Source: Candidatus Binatia bacterium
GTDB lineage: Bacteria; Desulfobacterota; Binatia; Bin18
DNA: 64,000 nucleotides
Assembly (NCBI GenBank): GCA_951812575.1
Contig: OX638322.1
Span: forward strand, 3,414,501-3,478,500
Direction: 5' to 3'
In this document: piece by piece, positions 54,238 to 63,253 of the stretch
How the letters are laid out: every line of letters begins with the position of its first letter
Numbering within the stretch: the stretch's first letter is position 1
The notes under the pieces: model-generated
What the model was told of the DNA's origin: nothing
What the model saw: the letters and a program-made list of their open reading frames with translations, nothing else
The model's database searches: none
Program-made: the position numbers and the translations under genes

Positions 54238-55533
54238 TTAGGGTGTCACTCGCTCTAACATTCTGGGAAATGGAATTGATTCTCGGACGTGGTGCAGACC
54301 GCATAGCCAGGTGACTATACGCTCAATGCCCATGCCAAAACCTGCATGGGGAACGGAGCCGTAGCGTCTCAGGTCAAGATACCAAGAGAAGGCTTCTTCA
54401 GACAGGTCATGCGCCTCCAGTTTTCCCTGTAAGGCGGCGAGGTCGTCCTCACGCTGACCGCCCCCGATGATCTCGCCATAGCCTTCTGGCGCGAGGACGT
54501 CCATGCAGAGGGCAACGGTGGCATCCTGTGGGTCGGTCTTCATATAAAAGGCCTTGTTGTCTATCGGGTAGCGATGGATGATAACCGGACGGTCAAATTG
54601 TTCGGATAGGATGGTTTCGTCATCACCGCCAAAGTCGTCCCCCCATTGAATGTCGACGCCCTTGGCTTGCAGGCGTTCGATCGCTTCGCTGTAGCTGATA
54701 CGCGGAAACGGCTTCTTCACCTGGGCGAGTTTGGCGATATCACGCTCAAGCGTCTGGAGTTCCGCCTGTCGGTTGGTCAGGACGCGCTGGACAACGGTCT
54801 CCAGAAAATCTTCGGCGAGCTCCATGTCGCCATCCAGATCGCAGTAGGCCACTTCGGGCTCAATCATCCAAAATTCAGTGAGATGGCGCCGCGTTTTGGA
54901 TTTCTCGGCACGAAAGGTCGGACCGCAGCAGTAGACTTTGCCGAACGCCATGGCGCCGGCTTCCATATAGAGCTGACCGCTCTGGGTGAGATAGACCGTG
55001 TCATCGAAATAGTCGACCGGGAAAAGGGTGGTTGTCCCTTCACAGGCGGCCGGGGTGAAGATCGGAGCATCGAGCAGGGTAAAGCCACGCGCATCGAAGT
55101 AGTCTCGACACGCTTTGATGACTTCACTGCGAATACGCAGGAGAGCCTGCTGGCGTGAGGAGCGAAGCCACAGGTGGCGGTGGTCGAGCAGAAAGGCAAC
55201 TCCGTGTTCTTTGGGGGTAATCGGGTAGGCGTGGGCCTGCTGGGTGAGGTGTAAGCCGCTGACGCCGAGTTCAAATCCAATCGGTGAGCGCGTATCCGCC
55301 CGGACCGTACCTTGGACAATAACGGACGACTCCTGGGTGAGGTCCTGCCCTAGGGCAAAGGTCTCGGTCGAGACGTCGCCCCTGAATACCACACACTGGA
55401 TCGTGCCGGTGCCGTCGCGCACTTGAAGAAAGTGGAGCTTTCCGCTGGAGCGCTTGTTGTACAACCAGCCGCGGATCTCGACTTCTTGCCCTTCGTATTG
55501 GGCAATATCCTTGACATAAACCCACTCAGGCAT
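54238..55533 (-). CDS. asnS: Asparaginyl-tRNA synthetase
   Basis: A 431-residue class IIb synthetase. The N-terminal OB-fold ([21 protein letters not shown]) and the class II motifs are clear: motif 2 [21 protein letters not shown] and motif 3 [16 protein letters not shown]. It charges tRNA-Asn. AsnS rather than AspS is favoured by length and by the absence of the bacterial AspS insertion. Of two close ATGs, 55533 is properly spaced from AGGAAGGA. Converges on the lpxC fusion with a 4-bp gap. Confidence 0.94.
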   Translation of the reverse strand: MPEWVYVKDIAQYEGQEVEIRGWLYNKRSSGKLHFLQVRDGTGTIQCVVFRGDVSTETFALGQDLTQESSVIVQGTVRADTRSPIGFELGVSGLHLTQQAHAYPITPKEHGVAFLLDHRHLWLRSSRQQALLRIRSEVIKACRDYFDARGFTLLDAPIFTPAACEGTTTLFPVDYFDDTVYLTQSGQLYMEAGAMAFGKVYCCGPTFRAEKSKTRRHLTEFWMIEPEVAYCDLDGDMELAEDFLETVVQRVLTNRQAELQTLERDIAKLAQVKKPFPRISYSEAIERLQAKGVDIQWGDDFGGDDETILSEQFDRPVIIHRYPIDNKAFYMKTDPQDATVALCMDVLAPEGYGEIIGGGQREDDLAALQGKLEAHDLSEEAFSWYLDLRRYGSVPHAGFGMGIERIVTWLCGLHHVRESIPFPRMLERVTP

Positions 55534-55643
55534 ACGCATTTCCTTCCTGGATTGCCGAACGTTTTTTAGAAGAGCACTATAGCACAAAGGAAGAGGAAGA
55601 CATGAGGCCGAGTCGGATGTCCAAGAGTCTTGGGCAATGACTG

Positions 55644-56240
55644 CTAGCGTTCCGGCTGAGTCTGCCCCTGACTTGGGAGGAATTCCTGTACCAGAGAGGA
55701 TAAGGATTGGGACGGCTTCTGAGCCGCCTGCGAGGGTTGTGTCGTTGGGGACATTAAGCGGTGAAAGAGGCTGGACTCGCGCTGAAAGAACCCCTCAGTA
55801 TGATAGGATTCCCGGAAGTGGAAGTAGGTATAGTCTAAATGATGGCAGACCTCATGTAACAGGGTTCTCAGAAAGGTTCGGAAGGCCACGGTTTGTTTTC
55901 GTTTTGCGGTTCGCATCCAGACCTGGATCGAATCATTTTTACTGCCTCCGCTGTATTGCGTGTAGAGCCCGTGGAGTTCCCCCTGTTGGTTCGACGGGCG
56001 GGTGCCGTGTACGCGCACCTGGACCGTGCGGACCCTGAGCTTCCGGCAGATGTGATTGACAATGGTTTGGGAGAGCGCTGCGACACGGGCTTGCTCTTCT
56101 GCCTCGAGAGCGGCGGGCAGGGCTTTGACCGCCGCTCGAAGTTGTGAGGTTGGATCAAATTCAATCGTTGTGACCGCAGTGCTCCGGTCAAAGATTCGCT
56201 GCTGAAAAGGGGTCAGTTTTGCACGCCAGTGTCGCCGCAT
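55644..56240 (-). CDS. Putative zinc metallopeptidase (SprT-like)
   Basis: A 198-residue protein. The zinc motif HEVCHHLDY is at about 130 with a further H in [13 protein letters not shown], giving HExxH and a third ligand. The upstream segment [17 protein letters not shown] fits small SprT-like or WLM-type minigluzincins. It is a soluble protein without a signal. The substrate is unknown. The C-terminus is Ser/Gln-rich. Confidence 0.75.
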   Translation of the reverse strand: MRRHWRAKLTPFQQRIFDRSTAVTTIEFDPTSQLRAAVKALPAALEAEEQARVAALSQTIVNHICRKLRVRTVQVRVHGTRPSNQQGELHGLYTQYSGGSKNDSIQVWMRTAKRKQTVAFRTFLRTLLHEVCHHLDYTYFHFRESYHTEGFFQRESSLFHRLMSPTTQPSQAAQKPSQSLSSLVQEFLPSQGQTQPER

Positions 56241-56382
56241 TACACACCCTCCTGCCCATCCTCACTTATTGTGGCCTGAAAGGAGCGGGACGGCAAGAGA
56301 GCGGCAAGGGCCGCAATCCTTTTCTTTTGTCGGGGAATTACATAGACTGCGGACGGTAAGCTTCTGGCAAGAGGAGAAGACG

Positions 56383-56913
56383 ATGCAGGTATGTCGCTCG
56401 TCGACGCTCTGGCTCCCTCTCTTCATTGGAACGGCATTCTTCTACTCCAGCGCGGAGGCGCGGGCCGATGCATTTGTCCGCTTTTTTGCAAACCAAAAAG
56501 TCGGACAAGAGATCACGGTGACAGGCGGCTTCCGACGTTTCCCTGATCGAGACAAACAACGCTATTTTATACGAGATAGGCAGACGGGTGAGGTTGAGTA
56601 CGTGGAATACTATGGGATAACGATGCTGCCGACCCTGGTTGTCGGTAATGGTGCCGTTTCCATGAAGGCGAGTATCATGGACCGGATACTCCTGTTCTAT
56701 GCGGACCGGGCTCTTGTGAAAGATATCCCCCTCAAGGGTGAGTCGTACTGGTTTACCGGGACGTTGATCGGCTATCAGTACGGAACGATGGGTATTACGC
56801 GGGGAATGGGTATTGGTGGCGATCCGTATATTTTACTCAGGAGCGTCTCAGCCTCCCCCCCGGAGACGCCCGCCCTGCCACCCCAAAGGAAAGAAAAAGA
56901 AGACGCCAACTGA
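56383..56913 (+). CDS. Secreted hypothetical protein
   Basis: A 176-residue protein with a signal peptide (cleaved near SAEARA). The rest is beta-rich with VTGGFRRFPDRDKQRYFIRD and SYWFTGTLIGYQYGTMGITRG. I do not recognise a family. The ATG at 56383 has GAGGAGAAGACG upstream; an upstream in-frame start at 56269 is not credible. Confidence 0.6.
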   Translation: MQVCRSSTLWLPLFIGTAFFYSSAEARADAFVRFFANQKVGQEITVTGGFRRFPDRDKQRYFIRDRQTGEVEYVEYYGITMLPTLVVGNGAVSMKASIMDRILLFYADRALVKDIPLKGESYWFTGTLIGYQYGTMGITRGMGIGGDPYILLRSVSASPPETPALPPQRKEKEDAN

Positions 56914-57000
56914 AAAGGCTCGGCGCGTTTGCCATGGGCGTTGACCTCTTCAGCGGAGCCGTCTTCAGCGCCGGCTCGTTCGACCGTCAGGGCGGGCGAT

Positions 57001-57255
57001 ATGTCGAATGTCGCGCTCGTCTTTCCCCTCGCCCGTGAGGCCGTGCTCCAGTCTGGGGTTGATGCCAAACCGCTTGTGATTGCCGTAACTGCCGCCGCGT
57101 CGTCGAGCTTGACCTCTCCACTTGGGTCCCAAACCAGCCTTATGGTCTATGGAGCGGGTGGATATCGTTTCCTGGATTTCGCCAAGGTCGGTATTTTGCT
57201 CAAAGTCCTGCTGTTCATTGTGTCAATGATTTGCATTTCGTATGCGTGGCTCTTC
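57001..57255 (+). pseudogene. SLC13/DASS permease C-terminal remnant
   Basis: The frame encodes about 85 residues with MSNVALVFPLAREAVLQ, AASSSLTSPLGSQTSLMVYG and GGYRFLDFAKVGILLKVLLF. These match the C-terminal helices of SLC13/DASS or related permeases, including the PLGSQTSLMVYGAGGYRF motif. Everything upstream (several hundred residues) is missing, and after 57255 the frame runs into unrelated, non-hydrophobic sequence. I read it as a 5'-truncated remnant. Confidence 0.65.
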
Positions 57256-57397
57256 TCAAGCGCCACACGACCATTCTTGAATGGATCACCTGGGCTTGAT
57301 AAGGAAGACTTTACAGGTCTACATTTACCCGTATTTCGCCGTCGCCAATGTAGTAAGGAGAAATCGGCAGCAGATTTGATGCTGAGGAGAGGGCCGA

Positions 57398-58486
57398 GTG
57401 GACGAACACAACACCCCTGACATCCACACTCGTATCACTGAACGTCTCAGGCAGATTCAATATCCAGGCTCACAGCGAGATATTGTGACTCTAGGACTTG
57501 TTGGCAAGGTCCAGGTCCAGGCAGACAGTGCGGTGGTGCAGATCCGGGCAAGCAGTATCAAAGAAGATGTCCTCCGCCACTTGCGCGGACGCATCACGCA
57601 AGAATTGACGACCTTGCCCGAGATCGTGCATGTCCATATCCACGCGTTTGCCGCTCAAGCTGGGGAACCGCACCAGGGCGGCAACGCGGGCAACCAAGCC
57701 GTACGAGAGCGCGCGGATATTCCTGGGGTTCGGCGCATTCTGGCAGTGGCCAGTGGGAAAGGCGGAGTCGGGAAATCTACGGTTGCGGTCAACCTCGCCC
57801 TGGCTCTAGGGTCGTTGGGACATAAGGTTGGGCTGCTTGATGCCGACATTTATGGGCCCAGCGTGCCGCTGATGATGGGGACCGAGGCCACGCCACGGGC
57901 GGGGCAGGACAAAAAGATCTACCCGGTTGAAAAGTATGGGGTGAGTCTCATCTCAATGGGATTTTTTCTGGATGACCAGTCTCCGGTGATCTGGCGAGGT
58001 CCCATTGTAATGAGCATTGTCCGCCAGTTCCTGCGTGACGTTATCTGGAGTGAGCTGGATTACTTGGTTGTGGACCTACCGCCCGGTACCGGAGATATTG
58101 CCCTCACCCTGGCTCAGGAAGTTCCCCTGCACGGGGGTGTTGTTGTGACGACACCACAAGATGTGGCCCTGCTTGACGTTCAGCGCGGGATCAGCATGTT
58201 CAAACAGGTCAACGTCCCGCTTCTCGGGATAATCGAGAATATGAGTTTTTACGAGTGTCCGGTCTGTCACGAAAAAGAAGAAATCTTTGGCCATGGCGGC
58301 GCCCAGAAAACGGGCCTGAAGGTGCTGGGTGAGGTACCCCTGGTTGAAGAGGTACGAGTTGGTGCCGACGCGGGCAAGCCGGTGGTTGTCTCGGCTCCTG
58401 ACCATCCTGTGGCCCAGGAGTTTTTCGGGATCGCCCGGCAGGTTGTCGCGGCAGAGGAAATGCAGTTGCCCCAGTCGGTCCACTAG
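57398..58486 (+). CDS. Mrp/ApbC-type Fe-S carrier ATPase, copy 1
   Basis: A 362-residue P-loop ATPase. The N-terminal MIP18/DUF59 domain (ERLRQIQYPGSQRDIVTLG) is followed by the deviant Walker A GKGGVGKSTVAVN, DADIYGPS and VVDLPPGTGD, and the cluster-binding YECPVCHEK (CxxC). It delivers iron-sulphur clusters to apo-proteins such as complex I subunits. The GTG start is preceded by GAGGAGAGGGCC. DUF971 and a second Mrp gene follow directly. Confidence 0.94.
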   Translation: MDEHNTPDIHTRITERLRQIQYPGSQRDIVTLGLVGKVQVQADSAVVQIRASSIKEDVLRHLRGRITQELTTLPEIVHVHIHAFAAQAGEPHQGGNAGNQAVRERADIPGVRRILAVASGKGGVGKSTVAVNLALALGSLGHKVGLLDADIYGPSVPLMMGTEATPRAGQDKKIYPVEKYGVSLISMGFFLDDQSPVIWRGPIVMSIVRQFLRDVIWSELDYLVVDLPPGTGDIALTLAQEVPLHGGVVVTTPQDVALLDVQRGISMFKQVNVPLLGIIENMSFYECPVCHEKEEIFGHGGAQKTGLKVLGEVPLVEEVRVGADAGKPVVVSAPDHPVAQEFFGIARQVVAAEEMQLPQSVH

Positions 58487-58506
58487 GGCTGAATAACGAG
58501 GATGCT

Positions 58507-58833
58507 ATGCCGACTCCCCTTCTCCTCACGCCCATTATGGAAGACCAGCTCCTGCGTGTGCTGTGGGATGACGATACCCTGAATGACTATCCCTTCGCCT
58601 ATCTGCGGGGCTGGTGTCCGTGCGCGGTCTGCCAGGGTCATGGTGGCGAACGCCACTTTATTGAGGTGGAAAATCCTCAGCTTGTGAGCATCGATATGGT
58701 TGGCAATTATGCCGTGAATCCGACCTGGGATGACGGCCACGAAACGGGCATTTACACCTATGCCTACCTGCGGAGTTTAGGCGAGAGCCAAGATCATCAG
58801 CATAGCCAGGATGATCCCGAAGGGACACATTAA
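58507..58833 (+). CDS. DUF971 protein (gamma-butyrobetaine hydroxylase-like N-terminal domain)
   Basis: A 108-residue protein. LRVLWDDDTLNDYPFAYLRGWCPCAVCQGHGG and VGNYAVNPTWDDGHETGIYTYAYLRSL are the DUF971 motifs. The cysteine cluster CPCAVC could bind metal or Fe-S. DUF971 proteins often neighbour or fuse to Mrp, hinting at a Fe-S role. It begins 20 bp after mrp copy 1 and ends 10 bp before copy 2. Confidence 0.9.
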   Translation: MPTPLLLTPIMEDQLLRVLWDDDTLNDYPFAYLRGWCPCAVCQGHGGERHFIEVENPQLVSIDMVGNYAVNPTWDDGHETGIYTYAYLRSLGESQDHQHSQDDPEGTH

Positions 58834-58843
58834 AGGCGCATCT

Positions 58844-59911
58844 ATGCCAACACCACCAACACCCCAGGAATTATTAGAAGCGCTCAAACAGGTCAAATAT
58901 CCCGGCTTTAGCCGAGATATTGTCGCCTTCGGCGTGGTCAAGGATATTGCTGTCGGCGGCGCGGCGGTGACGGTAGAACTCGCCCCTTCAACCGGCAATG
59001 CGGAGGTCATCGCAAACATTCGGCAGCGGGTGATTGAAACGCTGCGCCCGCTCGTCCACCTGCCCGTAGAGATTTCCATCCAGCAGCCGGACGCCCCAAA
59101 ACCCACACCTCAGTCCAAGCCTGAGATTCCAGGGGTGCGGCATGTGGTCGCGGTGGCCAGCGGCAAGGGTGGGGTAGGAAAATCAACGGTCTCGGTGAAC
59201 CTGGCAACCGCGCTGGCTCGAACGGGCCAGCGGGTTGGGGTGATGGATGCCGATGTCTATGGACCGAGTATCCCCCTCATGTTGGGTATTACCGAGAAGC
59301 CCAAGAGTACGGAAGATAAACGCTTGATCCCAGTGACCAAATACGACATGCGGGTCATGTCCATGGGCTTTCTGATTCCAGACAGCCACGCCGTCATTTG
59401 GCGCGGGCCGATGATCGATAAGCTGCTGACCGAGTTTATTACCAAGGTCGAGTGGGGAGAATTGGATGTGCTCGTCGTGGACCTGCCGCCTGGCACCGGC
59501 GACGCGCAACTGACCTTGGTGCAAAAGGTCCCGCTCTCCGGCGGGGTCATTGTAACGACGCCTCAGGATGTGGCGCTGCTTGATGCGCGGCGGGGCATCA
59601 AGATGTTTGAGGAAGTCGACGTTCCGGTCTTGGGCGTTATTGAAAATATGAGTTACCTGATCTGTCGTTCCTGCGGGCACGAAGCGCATATTTTTTCCCA
59701 TGGCAACGGAGCAAAAATGGCCGAGCAATTTAATCTGCCGTTCCTCGGCCAGGTGCCCCTCGTCCATGAGATTGTCGCCGGAGGGGATGCGGGCCTCCCG
59801 CTTGTTATCGCCCAGCCTGACCACCCGCAGAGTCAGACCTTTCTTGAGATTGCCCAGCAAGTCCTGAAGCAGGTCGAAACACCGCTGGTCAGCCCCGGGA
59901 CTCTCCAATAG
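58844..59911 (+). CDS. Mrp/ApbC-type Fe-S carrier ATPase, copy 2
   Basis: A 355-residue paralogue of the first Mrp with the same order: DUF59 (EALKQVKYPGFSRDIVAFG), SGKGGVGKSTVSVN, DADVYGPS, VVDLPPGTGD and CxxC in LICRSCGHEA. Differences are spread throughout, so this is an old duplication and not a recent tandem copy. The ATG at 58844 is chosen for the family N-terminus; a longer frame begins at 58811 inside the DUF971 gene. Confidence 0.93.
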   Translation: MPTPPTPQELLEALKQVKYPGFSRDIVAFGVVKDIAVGGAAVTVELAPSTGNAEVIANIRQRVIETLRPLVHLPVEISIQQPDAPKPTPQSKPEIPGVRHVVAVASGKGGVGKSTVSVNLATALARTGQRVGVMDADVYGPSIPLMLGITEKPKSTEDKRLIPVTKYDMRVMSMGFLIPDSHAVIWRGPMIDKLLTEFITKVEWGELDVLVVDLPPGTGDAQLTLVQKVPLSGGVIVTTPQDVALLDARRGIKMFEEVDVPVLGVIENMSYLICRSCGHEAHIFSHGNGAKMAEQFNLPFLGQVPLVHEIVAGGDAGLPLVIAQPDHPQSQTFLEIAQQVLKQVETPLVSPGTLQ

Positions 59912-59931
59912 GGCAATCTCCGTCCATCGGT

Positions 59932-60285
59932 ATGGCAAAATTATACGTCTCGTTTGAAAACGGGAGTCCTGAACAGGTGATTGAATTTGATCCCTCCCAG
60001 GCTCCGTTTCACCATGACGGGGAACCGGGTTCCATCCTCGACATCTTACTTGGCCATGGCGTTGAGCTCGAACACGCTTGCGGCGGCAATTGTGCCTGTA
60101 CGACCTGCCACGTGATTGTCACCCAGGGCATGGTGCATTTGACCGAGAACGAAGAGGAAGAAGACGATATGCTCGACAAGGCCCCTGGTTTGGTGTCAAC
60201 GTCGCGGCTGGGTTGTCAAGCGGTTATGGCTGAAGGGGAAGTGAAAATCCGTATTCCTCGCTACACCATTAACCAACAGGTCTAG
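59932..60285 (+). CDS. fdx: 2Fe-2S ferredoxin, ISC adrenodoxin type
   Basis: A 117-residue ferredoxin. HACGGNCACTTCHVIV carries three cluster cysteines and SRLGCQAVM the fourth, the pattern of the adrenodoxin-like ISC ferredoxins. It would supply electrons for cluster assembly, in line with the adjacent Mrp and IscU genes. It lies 20 bp after mrp copy 2. Confidence 0.94.
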   Translation: MAKLYVSFENGSPEQVIEFDPSQAPFHHDGEPGSILDILLGHGVELEHACGGNCACTTCHVIVTQGMVHLTENEEEEDDMLDKAPGLVSTSRLGCQAVMAEGEVKIRIPRYTINQQV

Positions 60286-60304
60286 ATGGAGAGCAACTGC
60301 GCGC

Positions 60305-61024
60305 ATGTCTTCCTCGCCGACCTTTACCGCAGCTATCGAAAAGATTGTTGAACGAACTCCGGAGACCCGCTCTTTTTTTCTCCGGGTGGCGAATGGCCGG
60401 AAGCTCTCTTTTGTGCCGGGCCAATTCCTCTCGTTTTTGCTCCCGATAGGTGGACAGACGCTTACCCGGGCATACACGATTGCCTCCTTGCCCGAAGAAG
60501 AGGAATGTTTTGAGATTTGTTTGAATCAGGTTGATGGTGGTCCTGGTTCCTCATATCTCTTTAGCCTGCAAGAAGGCGCTGTCCTGTGCTTTAGCGGCCC
60601 GTGGGGAAGCTTTGTCCTCGACCAGCTACTGGACACCGAATACATTTTTATTGCCGACCGAGTTGGTGTCGTGCCTTTTCGTCCTATGATTGCCCGCCTC
60701 CTGACTGCGAGCGGACATCACACCGCCCGGTTGCTGTATGCTGCGCCACAGGCAGGGGACTTGCTGTACGCTGCCGAGTGGCAAAGGTGGGAGGGCCAGT
60801 GCGCTCATTTTTCCTTTCAACCGTTGACCGATCAGTGTGAGCCGGAGAAATATTCAATAGAGAAGGTACTTTTACCCTATATTGAACAGCATTTTGTGAA
60901 AGAGGCGAGACAGCCTAGCCGGCAGTTTTATATCTGCGGGATAGGGAGGCCCGTTCTGTTATTGAGAGACCTCCTGCGTGGAGCCGGATACGAGCGTCAG
61001 GCGGTGAAATATGAAAAATGGTAG
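60305..61024 (+). CDS. FAD/NAD-binding ferredoxin reductase-type oxidoreductase
   Basis: A 239-residue protein of the ferredoxin-NADP reductase fold. The FAD motif is LTRAYTIAS (a variant of RxYS/T) and GPGSSYLFSLQEG follows. The NAD part is IFIADRVGVVPFRPMIARLL, which differs from the usual GGTGIAP glycine loop. The variant DRVGVVPFRP may change nucleotide binding. It follows the ferredoxin gene by 19 bp, so it probably reduces it. Confidence 0.83.
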   Translation: MSSSPTFTAAIEKIVERTPETRSFFLRVANGRKLSFVPGQFLSFLLPIGGQTLTRAYTIASLPEEEECFEICLNQVDGGPGSSYLFSLQEGAVLCFSGPWGSFVLDQLLDTEYIFIADRVGVVPFRPMIARLLTASGHHTARLLYAAPQAGDLLYAAEWQRWEGQCAHFSFQPLTDQCEPEKYSIEKVLLPYIEQHFVKEARQPSRQFYICGIGRPVLLLRDLLRGAGYERQAVKYEKW

Positions 61025-61087
61025 CGCTATAATGTTGGACAACCGTCAGAAAAGGATCTGTCCGGTGCTTCTTCCACAGCGGAACGG

Positions 61088-61117
61088 TTGACAAGTTGGA
61101 CTTTAGAACTCTATCAT
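61088..61117 (+). promoter_or_regulatory. Predicted promoter of iscU
   Basis: TTGACA (61088) and TATCAT (61112) are separated by 18 bases, matching five or six of six consensus bases in each box. The -10 lies about 59 bp before the iscU start, giving a leader that ends in ATAAGGAGAAACCG. It marks iscU as transcribed separately from the ferredoxin operon. Confidence 0.55.
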
Positions 61118-61175
61118 CAGGTCAATCAATGAGTGAGAGATTTCCTGCATAACAGCTTTTTATAAGGAGAAACCG

Positions 61176-61577
61176 ATGGCATACACTGAGCGAGTCATAG
61201 AGCATTACGAGCGGCCGCGGAACGTGGGGAGTTTTGAGGCCGAGGAAATGAATGTGGGCACCGGCGTGGTGGGCGCCCCGGAGTGCGGGGACGTGATGAA
61301 GTTACAGCTCAAGATCAACCCGCAGACCGAAGTGATTGAAGATGCGAAGTTCAAGACCTTTGGGTGTGGGTCGGCCATTGCGTCGTCGAGTTATGTGACG
61401 GAGTTGGTGAAGGGCAAGACGGTGGCCGAGGCGGGGGAGATCAAGAACACCCAGATCGTAGAGGAGTTGGCGTTACCGCCGGTGAAGATTCACTGTTCGG
61501 TCTTAGCGGAGGATGCGATCAAGGCGGCGGTAGCGGACTGGCGGGGACAGGGCTCAACCAAGAAGGATGCCGCCTAG
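61176..61577 (+). CDS. iscU: Iron-sulphur cluster scaffold IscU/NifU-N
   Basis: A 133-residue scaffold with the three cluster cysteines in GAPECGDVMKLQ (with the conserved Asp), FGCGSAIASSSYVTE and IHCSVLAEDA. Clusters assembled here go to carriers such as the Mrp proteins. An IscS desulfurase is not seen in the window. AAGGAG precedes the ATG. It is 39 bp ahead of the first nuoB. Confidence 0.96.
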   Translation: MAYTERVIEHYERPRNVGSFEAEEMNVGTGVVGAPECGDVMKLQLKINPQTEVIEDAKFKTFGCGSAIASSSYVTELVKGKTVAEAGEIKNTQIVEELALPPVKIHCSVLAEDAIKAAVADWRGQGSTKKDAA

Positions 61578-61616
61578 ATAAGGGCGCAACGCGAGCGGGA
61601 CCGAGACGGGGAAGAT

Positions 61617-62147
61617 ATGGAAAACAACGCCACGCAAGTAACGGCCACACGGCTACAGGGCGGAGAAGAAGCCTTGCTGGGTGATGCGGTCGTTCTGACC
61701 CAATTGGATAAAGCCATTGGCTGGGCCCGGAAGTATTCGATTTTTCCTTACCCATTTGCAACCGCGTGCTGTGCCATGGAATATATGGCGCTGTCTATGA
61801 CGCCGTATGACATCGACCGTTTTGGGGCCTTACTGCCCCGATTTAGCCCCAGACAAGCTGATTTGCTGATGGTGATTGGAACGGTGACGTGTCGCCAGGC
61901 TCCCATCCTGAAACGTGTATACGAGCAAATGGCAGAGCCGAACTGGGTGATGGCTTTTGGGGCTTGTGCTTCAACCGGCGGGTTTTATGATAACTACACC
62001 ACCGTCGCTGGTATCGACCATATTGTCCCTGTTGACGTCTATGTGCCTGGCTGTCCACCCCGTCCTGAGAATGTTTTAGATGCCCTTATGGCATTGCAGC
62101 GCAAAATTCAAAGCCAAAAGCAAAAATTCCGTGGAGCTGAGTTGTAG
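61617..62147 (+). CDS. nuoB: NADH-quinone oxidoreductase subunit B, copy 1
   Basis: A 176-residue complex I subunit. The N2-cluster ligands are visible: the tandem cysteines in ATACCAMEYMA, the Cys in VIGTVTCRQAPIL, and PGCPPRPE. It differs strongly from the second NuoB (63254), for example with a longer N-terminus and GACASTGGFYDNY. The isolated position, before an Rrf2 regulator and after iscU, suggests an alternative isoform. Confidence 0.94.
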   Translation: MENNATQVTATRLQGGEEALLGDAVVLTQLDKAIGWARKYSIFPYPFATACCAMEYMALSMTPYDIDRFGALLPRFSPRQADLLMVIGTVTCRQAPILKRVYEQMAEPNWVMAFGACASTGGFYDNYTTVAGIDHIVPVDVYVPGCPPRPENVLDALMALQRKIQSQKQKFRGAEL

Positions 62148-62200
62148 GGAGCAGAAACGCACGTCAATGGGCCTCAACCAAGGCACGCAAAAGTGAGGCT

Positions 62201-62734
62201 ATGAGTATCGGAGCATCCTCAAAATCAACCGAGCGTAGCTCTCTGATGAACATCGGAAGGCGGGTAGACTACGCGGTTCGGGCGTTGACGTATCTTGCTG
62301 CTCAGCCTCAGGATAGGGTTGTTCCAAGGCGAGAGATCCAGACAAAACAAGATATTCCCGCGCACTTCCTGTCGAAGATTATGAAACAGCTTGCGACTGG
62401 GGGATTGGTTGAGTCCCATATGGGGGCGCGTGGCGGGTTTACGCTCAAGAAGCCTGCGTCTGATATCAGCTTGCGGGCGGTGTATGAGTGTTTAGAAGGG
62501 CGGCTATTGCTGATGGAATGTCTCGACGAGGACGGGAATGCCTGCTGCTATCATCCGGTGTGTAATCAGATCTCTGTATGGGGGGAGGCTCAACGCTTGT
62601 TGGGATCGTATCTGGCTAATGTCTCCATCGGACAGATTGCACACAGGGTGGGGTTGCGAGAGGAGCTTGCCCATCGTGGGCAGGGAGAGTATACAGAATC
62701 TGCTCGTCACCACAGTGCTGAGCCACCGCTCTGA
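62201..62734 (+). CDS. Rrf2-family transcriptional regulator
   Basis: A 177-residue regulator. MNIGRRVDYAVRALTYLA and PRREIQTKQDIPAHFLSKIMKQL form the Rrf2 winged helix. LRAVYECLEG and the cysteines in ECLDEDGNACCYHPVC form the Fe-S sensing region. It probably senses iron-sulphur or redox status and controls the neighbouring isc/nuo genes (inference). The start at 62201 has GTGAGG; a start at 62246 with no box is the family-length alternative. Confidence 0.9.
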   Translation: MSIGASSKSTERSSLMNIGRRVDYAVRALTYLAAQPQDRVVPRREIQTKQDIPAHFLSKIMKQLATGGLVESHMGARGGFTLKKPASDISLRAVYECLEGRLLLMECLDEDGNACCYHPVCNQISVWGEAQRLLGSYLANVSIGQIAHRVGLREELAHRGQGEYTESARHHSAEPPL

Positions 62735-62803
62735 AGGTGGATCACTGTCCAAATGGGAGAATGGAGGCTGGGAGAGCCCTGTTGAATAGAAGGAGCTTGT
62801 ACG

Positions 62804-63244
62804 GTGCTGTTTAATCTCGGGAATGTTCTCGTCTTTTCCATCCTTGCCATTGCGTTCTGTGCCGTGCACCTCGCGCTGGGAAAGCTCCTGCGTCCGCACA
62901 ATCCAGAGGCAAAGAAGCTGACCACGTATGAGTGCGGAGAGCCACCGACCGGGGGTGCCTGGATCAATTTCAATATTCGTTTCTACCTGATCGCCCTCGT
63001 GTTTGTGATATTCGAAATCGAGGTTGCCTTTATTTTTCCGGTTGCCGTGGCCTTTCGCGACTGGTTGCTCAATGGGCAAGGGCTCTTTGCCCTCACTGAA
63101 ATCCTGATCTTTCTGGGCATTCTTGTTGTGGGGCTGGTCTATGTCTGGGCCAAGCGTGACCTTGAATGGCTCAAGCGACTCCAACCAACCGCCGCCGAAG
63201 CTCAGACCTCCGCGAAAGAATCCGAATTGCCGAAAGCCGCCTGA
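62804..63244 (+). CDS. nuoA: NADH-quinone oxidoreductase subunit A
   Basis: A 146-residue membrane subunit. Three helices and the diagnostic loop TTYECGEPPTGGAWINFNIRF with the conserved Cys, followed by FEIEVAFIFPVAVA. The start is GTG behind AAGGAGCTTGTACG. It leads the canonical nuoABC order and is separated from nuoB copy 1 by the Rrf2 gene. Confidence 0.96.
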   Translation: MLFNLGNVLVFSILAIAFCAVHLALGKLLRPHNPEAKKLTTYECGEPPTGGAWINFNIRFYLIALVFVIFEIEVAFIFPVAVAFRDWLLNGQGLFALTEILIFLGILVVGLVYVWAKRDLEWLKRLQPTAAEAQTSAKESELPKAA

Positions 63245-63253
63245 GGAGGAAGC

